This document shows positions 19,305 to 20,377 of a stretch of 20,377 bases of DNA, piece after piece. A program made the position numbers and the translations under genes. Where the stretch lies: positions 1 through 20,377 of the forward strand of contig JALRME010000092.1 in NCBI GenBank assembly GCA_026120035.1, read 5' to 3'. The DNA comes from Coleophoma eucalyptorum (lineage: Eukaryota; Ascomycota; Leotiomycetes; Helotiales; Dermateaceae). Each line of letters opens with the position of its first letter. Position 1 is the stretch's first letter. The notes beneath the pieces were generated by a model. The model searched no databases, had not been told where the DNA came from, and was given only the letters and a program-made list of their open reading frames with translations.

Positions 19305-19334
19305 TAAACGGAACGGAACCTATTCGCAATAACC

Positions 19335-19716
19335 ATGGCACCTACATTGACCCCCGAATTTCTGAAGGCGAAGGAGGACGCTAAATATCTTGCTAAAACT
19401 CCAGCGCCCGCCGATCTACTAGTAATTAAACCCTCTCATATCCCGTAAATGTTTTTTGCATTGTTAGCTAACCGTAATCTAGAACATGTATGCGTTTTAT
19501 AGACAGGCTATGCAAGATCCACCATTTGCGTCGGCTGAGAAGCCTTCCAAGTTTGCGCTTAAGGACAGGGCTAAATACAACGCATGGGAGAAAGTCGTTC
19601 AGGAGGGAGTTACCCCCGAAGCGGCGCAAACAAAGTATGTCGACCATGTCGAGGGAATGAAAACGGCATATGGCTTCGACCCTAGCAGGGAACCTGTTCT
19701 ATGGGGCGCTGCTTAA
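19335..19716 (+). CDS. Small acyl-CoA-binding protein (ACBP)
   Basis: Two exons, 19335-19421 and 19483-19716, encode 106 residues. The 61-bp intron (19422-19482) has GTAATT, a GCTAACC branch site and ATCTAG, phase 0. The sequence follows the four-helix ACBP fold: LTPEFLKAKEDAKYL (helix 1), MYAFYRQAMQDPPF (helix 2 and loop), FALKDRAKYNAWEKV (helix 3, with the acyl-CoA-contacting Lys-Tyr pair) and GVTPEAAQTKYVDHVEGM (end of helix 3 and helix 4). ACBPs carry long-chain acyl-CoA esters in the cytosol. It is slightly longer than the roughly 87-residue classical protein because of a C-terminal DPSREPVLWGAA tail. It has a TATA box and 5' UTR of its own. It may be a housekeeping gene beyond the cluster edge. 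Confidence 0.9.
19422..19482 (+). other. Intron of the ACBP gene
   Basis: GTAATT ... AATCTAG, 61 bp, phase 0, with a GCTAACC branch site. It joins PADLL to NMYAFYRQ. Confidence 0.85.
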
Positions 19717-20377
19717 GCTTATGATTGTATTAGCTTAGTTGTCATTGAAGTGGATAAATATATCAACTTCCTTCGAAATAGTGTTTACTATAAATTGCTT
19801 ATAGCTTATGTATTGGTGAAGAAATACGTGATTAGGATATTCCCTATGTTTTGTTTAGATACTACTTTCTAGACAGTGTTATATCCCATGGACGATTTGA
19901 CCTAATGACTTACAATTAACTACATTATAAGTGAGTAGCCAACATAAGCGAGTAGACTACATTCTACCACTCCAGAAAGAAGGGGCCGGATTCTACAGCC
20001 GAAGTCTTTCAACTGTTTACTTAATAATTCAACCACACGGGTGACTCTTCGTCATCTTCCAATATGACGAGCGGCTGCATTATGGAGAACGTCATTGTCA
20101 ATATCACTTTGACTATGTAGACTGATTGAATGCTGGTTCCAGAGAGTATGACGTAACAAGTTTTGTAGCAAAGACTTACTTGCTTATTAATATCTTTATA
20201 CATACATTCACATTCCTTATTTTCATCACAACTAAAACTTTCTAGACTTAGATAGAGCACGAAAACTTTAGACACTAATGTGACGGGGTTACTTGCTGTC
20301 ACCTGATTTCAACTCTATTCTGTCGCGAGGATCTTGCATATATAAATGCAGCTGGGCTGTACTATGAGAAAACAACA
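19717..20377. other. Region downstream of ACBP to window end
   Basis: The first part is the AT-rich 3' UTR of the ACBP gene. A 93-codon open frame at 20021-20302 on the minus strand has a Cys-rich stretch (CDENKECECMYKDINK) followed by a good GTAAGT donor near 20178, so it might be an exon of a small gene, but it has no ATG start and no family I recognise. I do not call it a gene. Confidence 0.4.

Larger units (their letters stand above)
17856..19334. other. Intergenic region between divergent S9 hydrolase and ACBP genes
   Basis: About 1.5 kb. The open frames at 17975-18262 (plus) and 18259-18465 and 18514-18822 (minus) show no known motif or gene-like structure. A perfect 8-bp inverted repeat CCCTGCCT/AGGCAGGG lies at 18887-18894 and 18957-18964 around a GC-rich core with GCGTCGC repeats. 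A short ATTATAG/CTATAAT hairpin lies at 18111-18130. The last 150 bp are the ACBP promoter and 5' UTR. Confidence 0.5.

Noticed and set aside
1..20377. CRISPR arrays, bacterial operons, rRNA or tRNA genes
   Set aside because: None seen on either strand; the intron-bearing gene structure is fungal, and no cloverleaf-like tRNA with A and B boxes was recognised by eye.

Overview
The window looks like nuclear DNA of a filamentous ascomycete (Pezizomycotina). The genes are split by short introns (46-94 bp, GT..AG with CTAAC/CTGAC-type branch points), transcription runs both ways without operons, the proteins belong to typical fungal families, and a dead pogo-type transposon carries a repeat-induced-point-mutation (RIP)-like pattern. 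A leotiomycete-like genome is possible but cannot be fixed from this sequence alone.

Layout: 1-~815, the 3' part of a dead pogo/Fot1-type transposon. 1340-2471 (+), an NAD(P)-dependent extended SDR reductase with 2 exons. 2616-4652 (-), a single-exon secreted leucine-rich-repeat glycoprotein of unknown function. 4653-5874, a long AT-rich gap with an 89-bp nested inverted repeat. 5875-7861 (+), a CocE/NonD (peptidase S15-like) alpha/beta-hydrolase with 5 exons. 7862-9040, a gap with a cluster of GC-rich palindromes. 9041-9967 (-), a secreted PL20-like polysaccharide lyase with a repetitive Gly/Val/Ile tail. 11087-13000 (+), a regulator with a C2HC finger followed by a Zn2Cys6 finger. 14003-15365 (+), an MFS monocarboxylate-transporter-like permease whose only intron appears to be GC-AG. 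15755-17855 (-), a prolyl-oligopeptidase-family (S9) hydrolase. 19335-19716 (+), a small acyl-CoA-binding protein. The last 660 bp hold no gene I can support.

Reductase, S15-like hydrolase, pathway-type regulator, MFS permease and S9 hydrolase lie within 17 kb. This resembles an accessory metabolic cluster or part of one, with tailoring or catabolic enzymes plus transporter and regulator. No polyketide synthase, peptide synthetase, terpene synthase, P450 or similar backbone enzyme is visible, so a catabolic or detoxification set, or the edge of a larger biosynthetic cluster, are both open. The lyase and the LRR protein are secreted and the ACBP looks like housekeeping, so the cluster boundary is uncertain. 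I did not find a wholly new system. The most unusual items are the secreted LRR glycoprotein, the lyase tail, the non-canonical splice sites and the nested inverted repeat.
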